Shown here: one piece after another, positions 44,137 to 52,759 of the stretch
Numbering within the stretch: position 1 is the stretch's first letter
Layout of the letters: every line of letters begins with the position of its first letter
Origin: Macrotis lagotis
Taxonomy: Eukaryota; Chordata; Mammalia; Peramelemorphia; Peramelidae
Assembly: GCF_037893015.1 (NCBI RefSeq)
Contig: NC_133666.1
Location: forward strand, 163,047,051 to 163,111,050
Direction of reading: 5' to 3'
DNA: 64,000 bases
Position numbers and translations under genes: made by a program
Notes under the pieces: generated by a model
The model's database searches: none
The model's input: the letters and a program-made list of their open reading frames with translations, nothing else
Told to the model about the DNA's origin: nothing

Positions 44137-44265
44137 GAGGCAGCTAGGTGGCTTTGAGGTTTTGTGGAGTCAGGAGGTGCTCAGTTCAAACCTACCTCAG
44201 ATACTTAATAATTACCTACCTGTGTCACCTTGGGGGTGTCACTCAACACCATTGCGATGCAAAAA
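44137..44265 (+). mobile_element. WSINE1/MAR1-type SINE, diverged
   Basis: GAGGCAGCTAGGTGGC, then a damaged middle that lacks the 'agcactggccctgg' segment, 'agttcaaacctacctcagatac' and a tail after CATTGCGATGCAAAAATG. Confidence 0.85.
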
Positions 44266-45138
44266 TGAAAAAAAAAATTAGTAGTGGGTGTGGAGAGGGC
44301 CTCATCCTTCCAATTGAGGACTCAGGGATTCCTTAGTTCTGAAACTCAGAAGTTGCTTACAAAGTTGAGTGAGCACATTTATCTAAGGATCACTGACTGA
44401 TCGTTTATAATGAGGCAAAGAAAGATTAGAAAAAAAAATATGTAACTAGTCTTCCAATTCAGTTGCAGACTTGCTCAAGCAAGGCATGAGTGGTATTGAC
44501 CTTTCATTCTTTTGAGCATTAATCTTCTTTACTCCAGGAAGTACTTGTAAGTAGTCTTGATAGGATGTGGGGGTAGGGGAGGATATGGGTAAAATCACCC
44601 TTTTTAAAAGATTATCAGTGTTTAATTAGTAGATTGTTTTAACTTTTCAAAGCACAAGACCCTTTATCATTGAGCTCAATCAACATTTCTCTGGAGTCCC
44701 CAGAAGTTTCCCTGTATGGTCTGGAGCAAAATCTTTGGGATGATCCTTATACTCGTATTTCTATCTAGGGTTCAATTTCTATTATGCTTAAAAACATTGC
44801 TACGCAAAGAAACTAGGAAAAGAATAAAGATATGGATCAAAGGGAAATATTTTCTTTTTCTTCATATACTTTTTCATGTTATTTTAAGTAACTGTCAAGG
44901 TTATCTTTCTTCTAGTAATTTTTAAAGGGGTTATATTACCATATTTTTAAAAGCTCTATTTTCATGAATTAATTTTCACTTGACATTCCAAGGTAGGCAC
45001 TTGAAACAAATTCTGGAATATTATGCTGTGTTTACACACCGTGTTTAAGATAGTTCTGTGACATGTGACAGAAAAGAAAGAGAGCCCTTTTCTTTCTTTA
45101 CTCCTAGCTGCTCGGAAAAGATCTGGCCTCAATGAGCT
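44266..45138. other. Unassigned sequence
   Basis: No gene or repeat recognised. Confidence 0.35.
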
Positions 45139-45303
45139 TTTTTTTTGTTTGTTTGCTTTTGCAAGGCAGTGGTGCTAAGTGACTTGCCCAAGGACACACA
45201 GCTAGGTAATTATTAAGTGTCTGAGTTTAAATTTGAACTCTGTTACTCCTGACTCCAAGGCCAGTTCTCTATCCACTGTACCACCTAGCTGCCACCTAGC
45301 TGT
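45139..45303 (-). mobile_element. WSINE1/MAR1-type SINE
   Basis: Antisense copy with a T-rich tail at 45139-45163. The inverted head CCACCTAGCTGCC is partly repeated (CCACCTAGCTGCCACCTAGCTG), a small internal duplication. An 11 bp C-run follows at 45305. Confidence 0.92.
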
Positions 45304-45399
45304 GCCCCCCCCCCCTCCCCCATGAACTTTTGCTTTGATGCAATAAAATTTCCATTTTATATGAATGGTTATCACTGACAAGAAAGTTAATCCCTTTTG

Positions 45400-45411
45400 T
45401 TGTAAAATTTC
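45400..45411. repeat. Target-site duplication of the half-LINE, left copy
   Basis: TTGTAAAATTTC, repeated exactly at 48601-48612. Confidence 0.85.
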
Positions 45412-45430
45412 TTTTTTTTTTACTTTATGT

Positions 45431-45436
45431 TTTATT
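45431..45436 (-). promoter_or_regulatory. Polyadenylation signal of the half-LINE
   Basis: Antisense AATAAA, 10-20 bp before the poly-A tail. Confidence 0.6.
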
Positions 45437-45596
45437 CTCATTTTGTACAAATGTTTTTCTTTACATTAATAAGATATACTTGTTTACAAGTAAGCAAAAT
45501 ACCCCTCCCCCATTGAATATAGATAGACTTGCTTGGGAAAAAAGTAAAGGGGGGAGAAAAAAATTAAAATTAAAAAAATAATAGTAATAATTGTAG

Positions 45597-45737
45597 GTAT
45601 GACCAGGTGGTGCAATGGACGAAGCACCAGCCCTAGAGCCACGAACAACCGAGTCCATATCCAGCCTCGTAAACCCAACAATCACCCAGCCATGTGACAT
45701 GCAAGCCACCTAATCCCCACTGCCCTGCAAAAACCAA
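45597..45737 (+). mobile_element. Diverged WSINE-like SINE inside the half-LINE (module 1)
   Basis: GTATGACCAGGTGGTGCAATGG, 'gcaccagccctagagccacgaa', 'cccaacaatcacccagcc' and 'ccctgcaaaaacc' match the SINE order with C-rich changes. AATAGTAATAAT-like sequence flanks it on both sides (about 45580 and 45773). Confidence 0.78.
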
Positions 45738-45787
45738 AAAGAAGAGAAAAAAAAAGACCCAAAATAAAATGAAATAGTAATAATAGT

Positions 45788-45926
45788 AGGGGTGGCTGGG
45801 TGGCAGACAGAGCATTGGCCCTTGAGCCAGGAGCGCCTGGGTCCAAATCTGACCCCAGATACCCAATGATCACCCTGCTATGTGGCCCCAGGCAGGCCAC
45901 CCAGCCCCACTTGCCCTGCACCCTCC
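45788..45926 (+). mobile_element. Diverged WSINE-like SINE inside the half-LINE (module 2)
   Basis: GGGGTGGCTGGGTGGCAGAC, 'attggcccttgagccaggagcg', 'ggtccaaatctgaccccagatac' and 'tgtggccccaggcaggccacc'. It shares C-rich changes with module 1. The repeated AATAATAATAA flank also follows it. Confidence 0.8.
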
Positions 45927-46114
45927 CCCAAATAATAATAACAAAAAATGTGTTTCAGTCTTTGTTCCAACACCATCAACTCTGTCATAAGTCCATCAAA
46001 AAAGTTACTTCCATATTTTTCCAACATTGCCATTGCTGATCGCAACTCCCTCCTTTCTTATTTCTCCACTACCATGTACTATATTTTCTCTCTCCTTTCA
46101 CTCTGACTCTGCTG

Positions 46115-46260
46115 TAGGGTCGCTGAGTGGCGCAGCATACAGATCCCTGGCCCTGGGGCCAAGAAGCCCTGAGCCCCCATACCACCCATTAGGCCCAGAA
46201 TCCACCTGGCCCTATGGTCCTGGGCAGGCCATCCAATCCCAGCCCCTTGCAAAAAGTAAA
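46115..46260 (+). mobile_element. Diverged WSINE-like SINE inside the half-LINE (module 3)
   Basis: GTAGGGTCGCTGAGTGGCGCAG, 'ctggccctggggccaagaag', 'tcctgggcaggccatcc' and 'ccccttgcaaaaag' mark a third copy, more diverged in the middle. Confidence 0.72.
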
Positions 46261-46734
46261 AAAAAGAAAATGTGTTATATCTGAACCCTGACCCCCATGA
46301 TCCATCCTCTCCTCCTTTATTCCCATCCCCACTCCTTCCCCCTGCTCCCTCCTCCTTCTTACTCCAGTTGTCTATACCCCATTGAGTATATTTGCTGTTT
46401 CCTCTCCTAGCCATCTCTGATGAGAGCAAAGGTTCCCTCATTCCCCCTTGCCTCCCCCCCTTCCATATCATTGCAATAGCTCAATGTAATAAAAAAAAAA
46501 TCTTATTATGTGAAATAGCTTGGACTATTCCCCCTCTCCTTTTTCTTTCTCCCATTCCATTTCCCTTTTTTTCTTACTGACTCCATTTTTACACCATATT
46601 TTATCTTTGAATTCAGCTTTCTCCTGTGCTTCAACTATAAAAGCTCCCTCTACCTGCTCTATTAACTGAGATGGTTCATATGAATATTATCAGTATCATT
46701 TTTCTATACATGCAGTTCATCCTCATTAAGTCCC

Positions 46735-47848
46735 TCATATTTCCCCCCTCTCGTCCAATCTCCATGCTTCACCTGAGTCCTGTATCTGAAGATCAAACCT
46801 TCTGTTCAGCTCTGGCCATTCCAAAAGGAACCTTTGAAATTCCCCTGGTTCATTGAAAGTCCATCTTTTTCCCTGGAAGAGGACATTCAGCCTTGCTGGG
46901 TAGGTCATTCGTGGCTGCATTCTAAGCTCTTTTGCCTTCTGGTATATTGTATTCTAAGCCCTACAAGCTTCCAATGTAGCTGCTGCTAAGTCCTGTGTGA
47001 TCTTGACTGCAGCTCCACAATATTTGAACTGTGTCCTTCTGGCTGCTTGTAATATTTTCTCTTTGACTTGGGAGTTCTGAAACTTGGCTATAATATTCCT
47101 GGGGGTTGGTTTTTTGGGATCTCTTTCTCAGGGGGATTAGTGGATTCTCTCCATTTCTATTTTGCCCTCTGCTTCTAGAACATCAGGGCAATTTTCCTGT
47201 AGTAATTCTTTGAAAATGATGTCAAGTCTCTTTTCCTGATCATGACTTTCAGGTATTCCAATAATTTTCAAATTATCTTTCCTAAGTCTGTTTTCCATAT
47301 CAGTTGTTTTTTCAATGAGATATTTCACATTTTCTTCTAATTTTTCATTTTTTTTGGTTTTGAAGTATTGATTCCTGATTTCTGTTAAATTCATCAGTCT
47401 CCCTGAGTTCTATGCTTTGTCTGAAGGATTTATTCTCCTCAGAGAGTTTTCTTATCTCTTTTTCCATCTGGCCAATTTTGCTTTTTAAAGCATTCTTCTC
47501 CTCAATAACTTTTTGAACTGTTTTATCCATTTGACCTAAGCTGGTTTCTAGCATGCTATTTTCTTCAGCATTTTTTTGGATTTCCTTGACTAAGCTGCTG
47601 ACTTCATTTTCATGTTTTTCCTGCATCTCTCTCCTTTCTTTTCCCAGTTTTTCTTCTAACTCCCTCATTTTATTTTCAAAGTCTTTTTTGAGCTCTATCA
47701 TAGCCTGAGCCCAATTTCTGTTTTTCTTGGAGTTTTTAGATGCAGGAGCTTGTGCTTCCTCATCTTTAGACTGAGTATTTTGATCCTTCTTGGGCTCATT
47801 TGCAAAATATTTCTCAATGGTCTTCCTCTTGTTTCTTTGTTTGTTCAT
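46735..47848 (-). pseudogene. HAL1-like ORF1 (coiled coil, RNA-recognition and C-terminal domains), broken
   Basis: ORF1 proteins form trimers on element RNA and act as nucleic-acid chaperones. The start at 47848 reads MNKQRNKRKTIEKYFANEP, unlike the MKKGQ start of the other L1s here, so this is a separate lineage. Residues about 40-165 form a long heptad-rich coiled coil (Glu/Lys, for example KMRELEEKLGKERREMQ). The RNA-recognition domain begins DMENRLRKDNLKIIGIPES in the frame 47394-47137. The C-terminal domain ends with FQGKRWTFNEPGEFQRFL at about 46815 and stops at 46735. At least two breaks occur: a frameshift near 47345-47394, and a stop plus frameshift near 47137. The total of about 370 codons agrees with L1 ORF1 length. 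Confidence 0.82.
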
Positions 47849-48600
47849 TTTCCCAGCCTAAGCCTGTTTTTTGGGGGTGCTGCCTGAGCTTTTGGGACTC
47901 TCCCACAAGGGTCTCAGTTTGTGCTGCTCTGTCCTCCCTCCTGGTCTGTGAATGACCATAAGCAACCCCCTTTGCCACAGGGCTGAGGTGGGGGCGGGCT
48001 GCTGTTCTATGGGGGGGCCTAGACTGTGATCAGGATCTGAATGTGGTCAGAGCTCCAGAGTCCTGTTGCAGAAGCAGAGAACAGAGCTCTGCAATCTCTC
48101 TCTCTCTTCACTCCCCTCCCTCAGCTCAATGGGCTCATGCCCGGGGGCTCCTGCTTATGGGCTCCACCTGCTTCTGTTTCTGGGTCTAGGCTGCCAAAAG
48201 ACCAGGCTGCTAGCTGTGTGCCCTGAGGGCTGGGCTCCAGGGGCTTGCTCTGGCAGAAGTCCCTCGCTGCTCCCCCACTCGGTGCAGGTGGTCCCTGGAG
48301 TGCAGCCCAGGAGACTCCTCCGCTGCTGTGAGCTGAGGCTCCCAGCGCCCTGGGGCTGCCTCCGGGAGGCTGAGGTTCTTTGGCTCTGGCGGGCAACCCC
48401 TCTGGCGGGCCACCCCTCCGACCCCAGGGAGCAGAGCCTTTCTTCTCTTTTCCAGGTTACCTTGACTAGGAGAACTTCCTCACTGGGTCCCTTTGTGGGT
48501 TCTGTCTCTCAAAAATTTAGTTAGAGTCCTTAGTTTATGAGTTTTTATCAGATAGCTCCTAAGACTCGATCCCTTCATGTCGCCATCTTGGCTCCGCCCC
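47849..48600 (-). promoter_or_regulatory. Half-LINE 5' UTR, likely internal promoter
   Basis: The richest G+C stretch of the window, which is otherwise AT-rich. It starts with GGGGCGGAGCCAAGATGGCG. L1-type 5' UTRs carry an internal promoter at such starts (family knowledge). No specific factor site is claimed, though CCAAGATGGCG resembles a YY1 core. Several long frames on both strands here are compositional. Confidence 0.5.
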
Positions 48601-48612
48601 TTGTAAAATTTC
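48601..48612. repeat. Target-site duplication of the half-LINE, right copy
   Basis: TTGTAAAATTTC, identical to 45400-45411. Confidence 0.85.
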
Positions 48613-49259
48613 ACAGGCCTTCTTAACCATCTTAATTGAATAATAAAAAAGTGGAAACAACTATAGTGTAATTGAATTTTGTTGTCATGAACAAAAACAT
48701 TTATTACTTCTCAATAAGTTATTTTGCACTTAGAAATTTTGATTTTATATGTCTGAGGGCTAAGATGACTTTTGAAACCATTCCAGCTAACAGGAATATG
48801 GTTAAATTTGTAATCAAGTAGCAAAGCCATTGAGACTCTGGGTAATTTTCAGGACCGGAAGATATAGCAGTGTACATCTTTCATGAGTTAGAATATGCAA
48901 CATGAATGGTTTAATGAGAATGATTAATCAGTATAGGAATAAATTATCCCTGAACAATAGATTTAAAAGTTTTATGTTCTTAGAACTTTAAATAAGAAAA
49001 CAGATTTAAGACAGGAAAGGCAGAACGATTCATTTAGATTATTGCATCATAATCTTTTCCAATTGTTTCTGTTATTTTAAATAAAATAGTATTGTCTATT
49101 CAGAATTCCACAATTTTCATTTTAAAATGCATAAACTCAATTCAACATAGGTGTTCTAAATAAACTATTATGGTCATATACTGATAAAAATAAGTAAATG
49201 TGAAAGTATAGTGAAAGTACACAAATTATTTTTAAAAAGTTTAAAAATTCAAGTCTAAT
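48613..49259. other. Unassigned unique AT-rich sequence
   Basis: No gene or repeat recognised. Confidence 0.4.
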
Positions 49260-49324
49260 GAATGTGAGGTCATGTAGCAGTATGATACAATGGAAGCTGA
49301 CAGGATAATATATTTATGCTCACA

Positions 49325-49465
49325 TGATATTTAGCAATCTTCTACTTCAACTAACAATTCTCAGGAAACTAAGCCCCCCAAAAGTTAAGTGATTTATCCA
49401 ACGTAATGTGAGTAATAATAAGTAGAATACCCAGAATTGAAATCCACATCGTCTGTTCAAAAAAC
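49325..49465 (-). mobile_element. MIR/CORE-SINE fragment
   Basis: Antisense of the conserved MIR middle: CTCAGGAAACTAAGCC, 'aagtgatttatccaacgtaatg' and 'acccagaattgaaatcc'. Eroded. Confidence 0.4.
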
Positions 49466-49749
49466 CAATAATTTTTCTGCAGTGACACTTTGATTCTTAC
49501 CTTTGAGAGAATGATATATACATGAAGATAGATAAAATGCCATGAATGCATTGGTATGTCATTTGTACAACTTTATGAGTTTAAAGTATAGAACCTTCAT
49601 TTAAAATATAAATAGATATAATTGATAATGTTGAGTTATATAGATATACTGATAAAATATAATGAAATTTATATAGTGAAATATCTAAATATAATAAAAT
49701 GTGTGGTATTTTTTGCATATGAGTGTGTGTGTATGTGTATGTAGACTTG

Positions 49750-49906
49750 CATCAACTAGTATAGTTGAATACAATGTAGGTATTGGAATTTGTCTCTAGC
49801 TATGTGATTCTGGTCAAATCACCTAATCTCTTTGTGCTTTAGTTTCCTCATCTATAAGAAAGCAAAAAGTGATTGCACCCATCTCATGGGATTATTACTA
49901 GGAAAG
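49750..49906 (+). mobile_element. MIR-type SINE, left part (split by a WSINE)
   Basis: 'gctatgtgattctggtcaaatcacc', 'ctttagtttcctcatctataag' and 'cccatctcatgggattatta' follow the MIR consensus. The element resumes at 50085 after the inserted SINE. Confidence 0.7.
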
Positions 49907-50067
49907 GGGCGGCTAGGTGGCCAAGTGGATAAAGCACCAGCCCTGGAGTCAGTAGTACCTGGGTTCAAATCCGGTCTCAGATATTTAATATTGACCTAGC
50001 TATGTGGCCTTGGGCAAGTCACTTAACCCCATTTGCCTTGGGAAACCCCCCCCCCAAATATGAAGTT
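49907..50067 (+). mobile_element. WSINE1/MAR1-type SINE with perfect target-site duplication
   Basis: Near-intact copy (GGGCGGCTAGGTGGCC ... CATTTGCCTTGGGAAACC) with a C10 tract at 50046-50055 in place of much of its A-tail. The 17 bp GATTATTACTAGGAAAG flanks it exactly (49890-49906 and 50068-50084). Confidence 0.95.
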
Positions 50068-50084
50068 GATTATTACTAGGAAAG

Positions 50085-50133
50085 AATAGATTCAATTATG
50101 TGAAGTGTTTTGCAGACCCTAAGAATCTATTTA
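50085..50133 (+). mobile_element. MIR-type SINE, right part
   Basis: 'tcaattatgtgaagtgttttgcagaccctaagaatc' is the 3' end of the MIR begun at 49750. Its last bases form the target duplication of the next L1. Confidence 0.6.
50122..50133. repeat. Target-site duplication of L1 copy C, left copy
   Basis: AGAATCTATTTA, repeated at 56894-56905. The match continues for GGGG on both sides. Confidence 0.85.
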
Positions 50134-50916
50134 GGGGACTTCCGGCCAAGATGGCGGAGAGAAGACAGGCAGAATTCTAAAGTATCCTGATCTCTTCCCC
50201 ATCTATCACATGAAACAAAATTCTTAAAAGAAATCTGAAACAGGAAACCCACAAAGAAAAGCCAGGAGAGGAAAATCTACCTCAGAATTTGTCTCCCACA
50301 GCAGCCTTGGCTGAGTACCAGCGGGTGAGTCTGAGCTCCGAGGGAAGATCAGCCCAGGATCAGCCAGATCAGCAGCTGAGTCGGAGCTGTGAGTCTGAGG
50401 GCCCAAGAGCTCGACCTGCTGTATCAGCAGTGGGGCTGGATGAAGGGGACTTGGGTCCACAGGGAAGCAGGGGCTCTGGTGTTGGTGCTGTCCCCCTGGA
50501 GCTTGGGGAGGGGGCTGTGGGGAGAGGTCTGGTGCAGGAGAGCTGTGGATACCATCACTGGGCTCCTCAGGTCTGAGAAACTCTGAGCCCATGCCTCCAT
50601 TGCACAGAGGCCTCTTCCCAAACAAATGCAAATTACTTCTGCCTCAGGCCCAGGTGTGTGAGCAAAAGAACCAGCCCAGCTGAGGAATGACCTCAGGCCA
50701 GGGTAAAGCCCACCATTGATTGAAGGGAAAAGAATTCAATAGCTCCAATTCCCTCCCTCAAGCAAAGGGAGAAGGCCTCTCAACCAAGGTCACAGACACT
50801 CCAGAGAAAGCAACCAGAACCTCCTACTGGCCAGCCAGAGAAACTGCACTCAGTAAAGCCTTTAGAGATCCCAAGCCCAGGTGAACCAGCCCCACCCAAC
50901 TCAAGGTCTTAGCATA
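50134..50916 (+). promoter_or_regulatory. L1 copy C 5' UTR with presumed internal promoter
   Basis: Begins with a CCAAGATGGCGG motif (YY1-like), as L1 internal promoters do. Frames of 65-135 codons on both strands inside it are not shared as coding sequence by the related 5' UTRs and are not called. Confidence 0.55.
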
Positions 50917-51960
50917 ATGAAGAAGGGTCAGCAAAAAGGTGGATCCATAGAAAAATTCTTGGAAGGGAAAGACCCCAACCCAGAGAGACCTGGAACATCT
51001 GGGGAGAATACAATCTGGTCTCCAGCACTTAAAGACTTCCTTGAAGAAATAAGGAAGGAGTTTAAAAATCAACTGGAAAATTTTGGGGAGACAATTAATA
51101 CCTTGCAACAAGAAAAAGAAAACCTTAGAAAGTAGAATTGGACAATTACAAAATGAGAATAATTCTCTCAGATCCTCAAATGAGCAAATGCAAAAAGAAA
51201 TTAATTCTCTCAAAACCTCAGTTGGTCAAATGGAAAGCTCTTTCAAAAGTAGAATTGACCAATTGGAAAAGGTTAATGAGGAAAACTCCTCCCCCCAAAA
51301 AATAATGGAGTCTACAGAAACTAATGACTCCATGAGACAGCGAGAGTCAGTTAAACAAAATCAAAAAATAGAAAAAAATAGAAGCAAATGTGAAATACCT
51401 CATCAACAAAACGACTGACCTTGAGAATAGATTGAGGAGGGGCAACCTGAAAATTATAGGACTTCCTGAAAACATGGAAGAGAAAAAAAGCCTGGACTTA
51501 ATATTACAGGATCTAGTGATGGAAAACTGCCCTGGCATCATCGAATCGGAGGGCAAAGTAGTTATAGAACGAGTACATCGATCCCCACCAGAAAAAGATC
51601 CTAAAATGAAAACAACAAGGAATGTTGTGGCCAAACTCCAGAACTATCAGATAAAAGAGAAAATCCTGTAAGCAGCCAGAAAGAAACAATTTGAATATCA
51701 AGGAAGCCACAGTAAGGATCATGTAGGACCTGGCTGCATCAACTTTAAGGGATCGAAGGGCCTGGAACGAGATATTTCAAAGAGCACTGGAGCTTGGAAT
51801 GCAGCCAAGAATCTACTTTCCTGCAAAGCTGAGCCTTCTCTTCCAGGGAAAAAGATGGACATTTAACGAAATGGAAGAATTCCAAAAATTGCTGATGAAA
51901 AGACCAGAGCTAAACAGAAAATTTGGATATCAAACAGGAGGTTCAAGAGACACATGAAAA
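50917..51960 (+). pseudogene. L1 ORF1 pseudogene, copy C
   Basis: The start codon at 50917 follows the 5' UTR in the context AGCATAATGAAG and reads MKKGQQKGGSIEKFLEGKD. A coiled coil follows (Gln/Lys/Glu repeats such as RIGQLQNENNSLRSSNEQMQ). The RNA-recognition domain is at 51420-51660 (DLENRLRRGNLKIIGLPEN ... KVVIERVHRSPPEKDP), and the C-terminal domain ends near 51960 (FKRHMKR). Frame changes occur near 51115 and 51400, and stops at 51669 and about 51866 interrupt the C-terminal part. ORF1 normally forms the RNA-coating trimer of the L1 particle. Confidence 0.9.
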
Positions 51961-52759
51961 GGTAAAAAAAGGGGGGGGGGGCGGTAAAAGGAACAAAATG
52001 TAATCCAGTAAATTGAAACTGGCTATATCCCAGCATGGGGGGGGGGGGGGGGGACGCTCATAAATCCTGAGAAATGTAACTCTAACAGAGAGAATATACC
52101 TAGCCAGAAATGATGGACATCCATGACCTATCCATGAGACTGATATCAAATGGGATGTAGCTGGCTTTAACTCCATTGGGGAGAAAGACTCTAATAATTC
52201 TCAGGAATTTTGACTCTATTCAACAGAATATATTGAACTAGAAGGGACAGACACTCAATTTTCTATGACTCAGATAGAATGATCTGAAAAGAAATACACT
52301 ACCTCCCTAAAAAGGGGGAAAGGAAAGAGACTGGAGGAGGGAGGGGATTGAATGGGACAAATCTCATTACACTAAGAGGTACAAAAAAACCTATGATAAT
52401 AGAGGGGAAGAAGGAAGTGGAGGAGAAACACCTGACTCTTCTCATCAGACTTGGCTTAAAGTCAACCTAAACATACTCAGTTAAATTATAAACATCTAAC
52501 CTTTAAAGAATTAAAAGGGGAAAAAGGGACGGGGGACGGAAAAGTGAAGGGGAGTGGAGGAAATAAGGGGAAATAACAAAAGGAAGGGAAGGGAACAGGG
52601 AAAGGGGAAAGAAATGGGAGGGTGTGATATATGAGGGGAAACACACTGAAGGGGGTGGTATTCAAAAACAAAATACTGGGGAATATGGATATAAGGGGGG
52701 AAGGGGAAAAATAAAAACAGAGGGAAGATAGCACAGAGGGCAATAAAGAATTAGTAATC
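51961..52759 (+). other. L1 copy C inter-ORF region
   Basis: Purine-rich spacer between ORF1 and ORF2, longer than the inter-ORF gap of human L1. It carries homopolymer runs G11 (51971-51981) and G17 (52037-52053) and many GGGGAAA units. Confidence 0.7.

Larger units (their letters stand above)
45412..48600 (-). mobile_element. HAL1-like half-LINE: complete 3.19 kb insertion with ORF1 only
   Basis: The element starts at 48600 with GGGGCGGAGCCAAGATGGCG (minus strand), the canonical L1-type 5' end. It ends at 45412 in a 9-10 bp poly-A (poly-T on the plus strand), with AATAAA (antisense of 45431-45436) just before it. A perfect 12 bp duplication flanks it, so both ends are intact. Inside are a G+C-rich 5' UTR, one ORF1 and a 1.3 kb 3' region, and no ORF2. 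This is the definition of a HAL1 (half-L1), which is mobilised by L1 machinery in trans. HAL1 families are known in marsupials. Three diverged SINE units lie in its 3' region, antisense to the element. Confidence 0.8.

Noticed and set aside
45461..45921. Several overlapping 65-82 codon minus frames rich in Tyr/Phe/Leu
   Set aside because: Antisense of the SINE modules in the half-LINE 3' region. Similar frames arise wherever this SINE occurs.
48066..48524. 152-codon plus-strand frame and overlapping minus frames in G+C-rich DNA
   Set aside because: They lie in the half-LINE 5' UTR. Long frames on both strands at once reflect base composition. No start context or domain.
50224..50631. 135-codon minus frame and 95-codon plus frame
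   Set aside because: Inside the 5' UTR of L1 copy C. Overlapping frames on both strands, not coding.
50824..51213. 129-codon minus-strand frame
   Set aside because: Exact antisense of L1 ORF1 codons.
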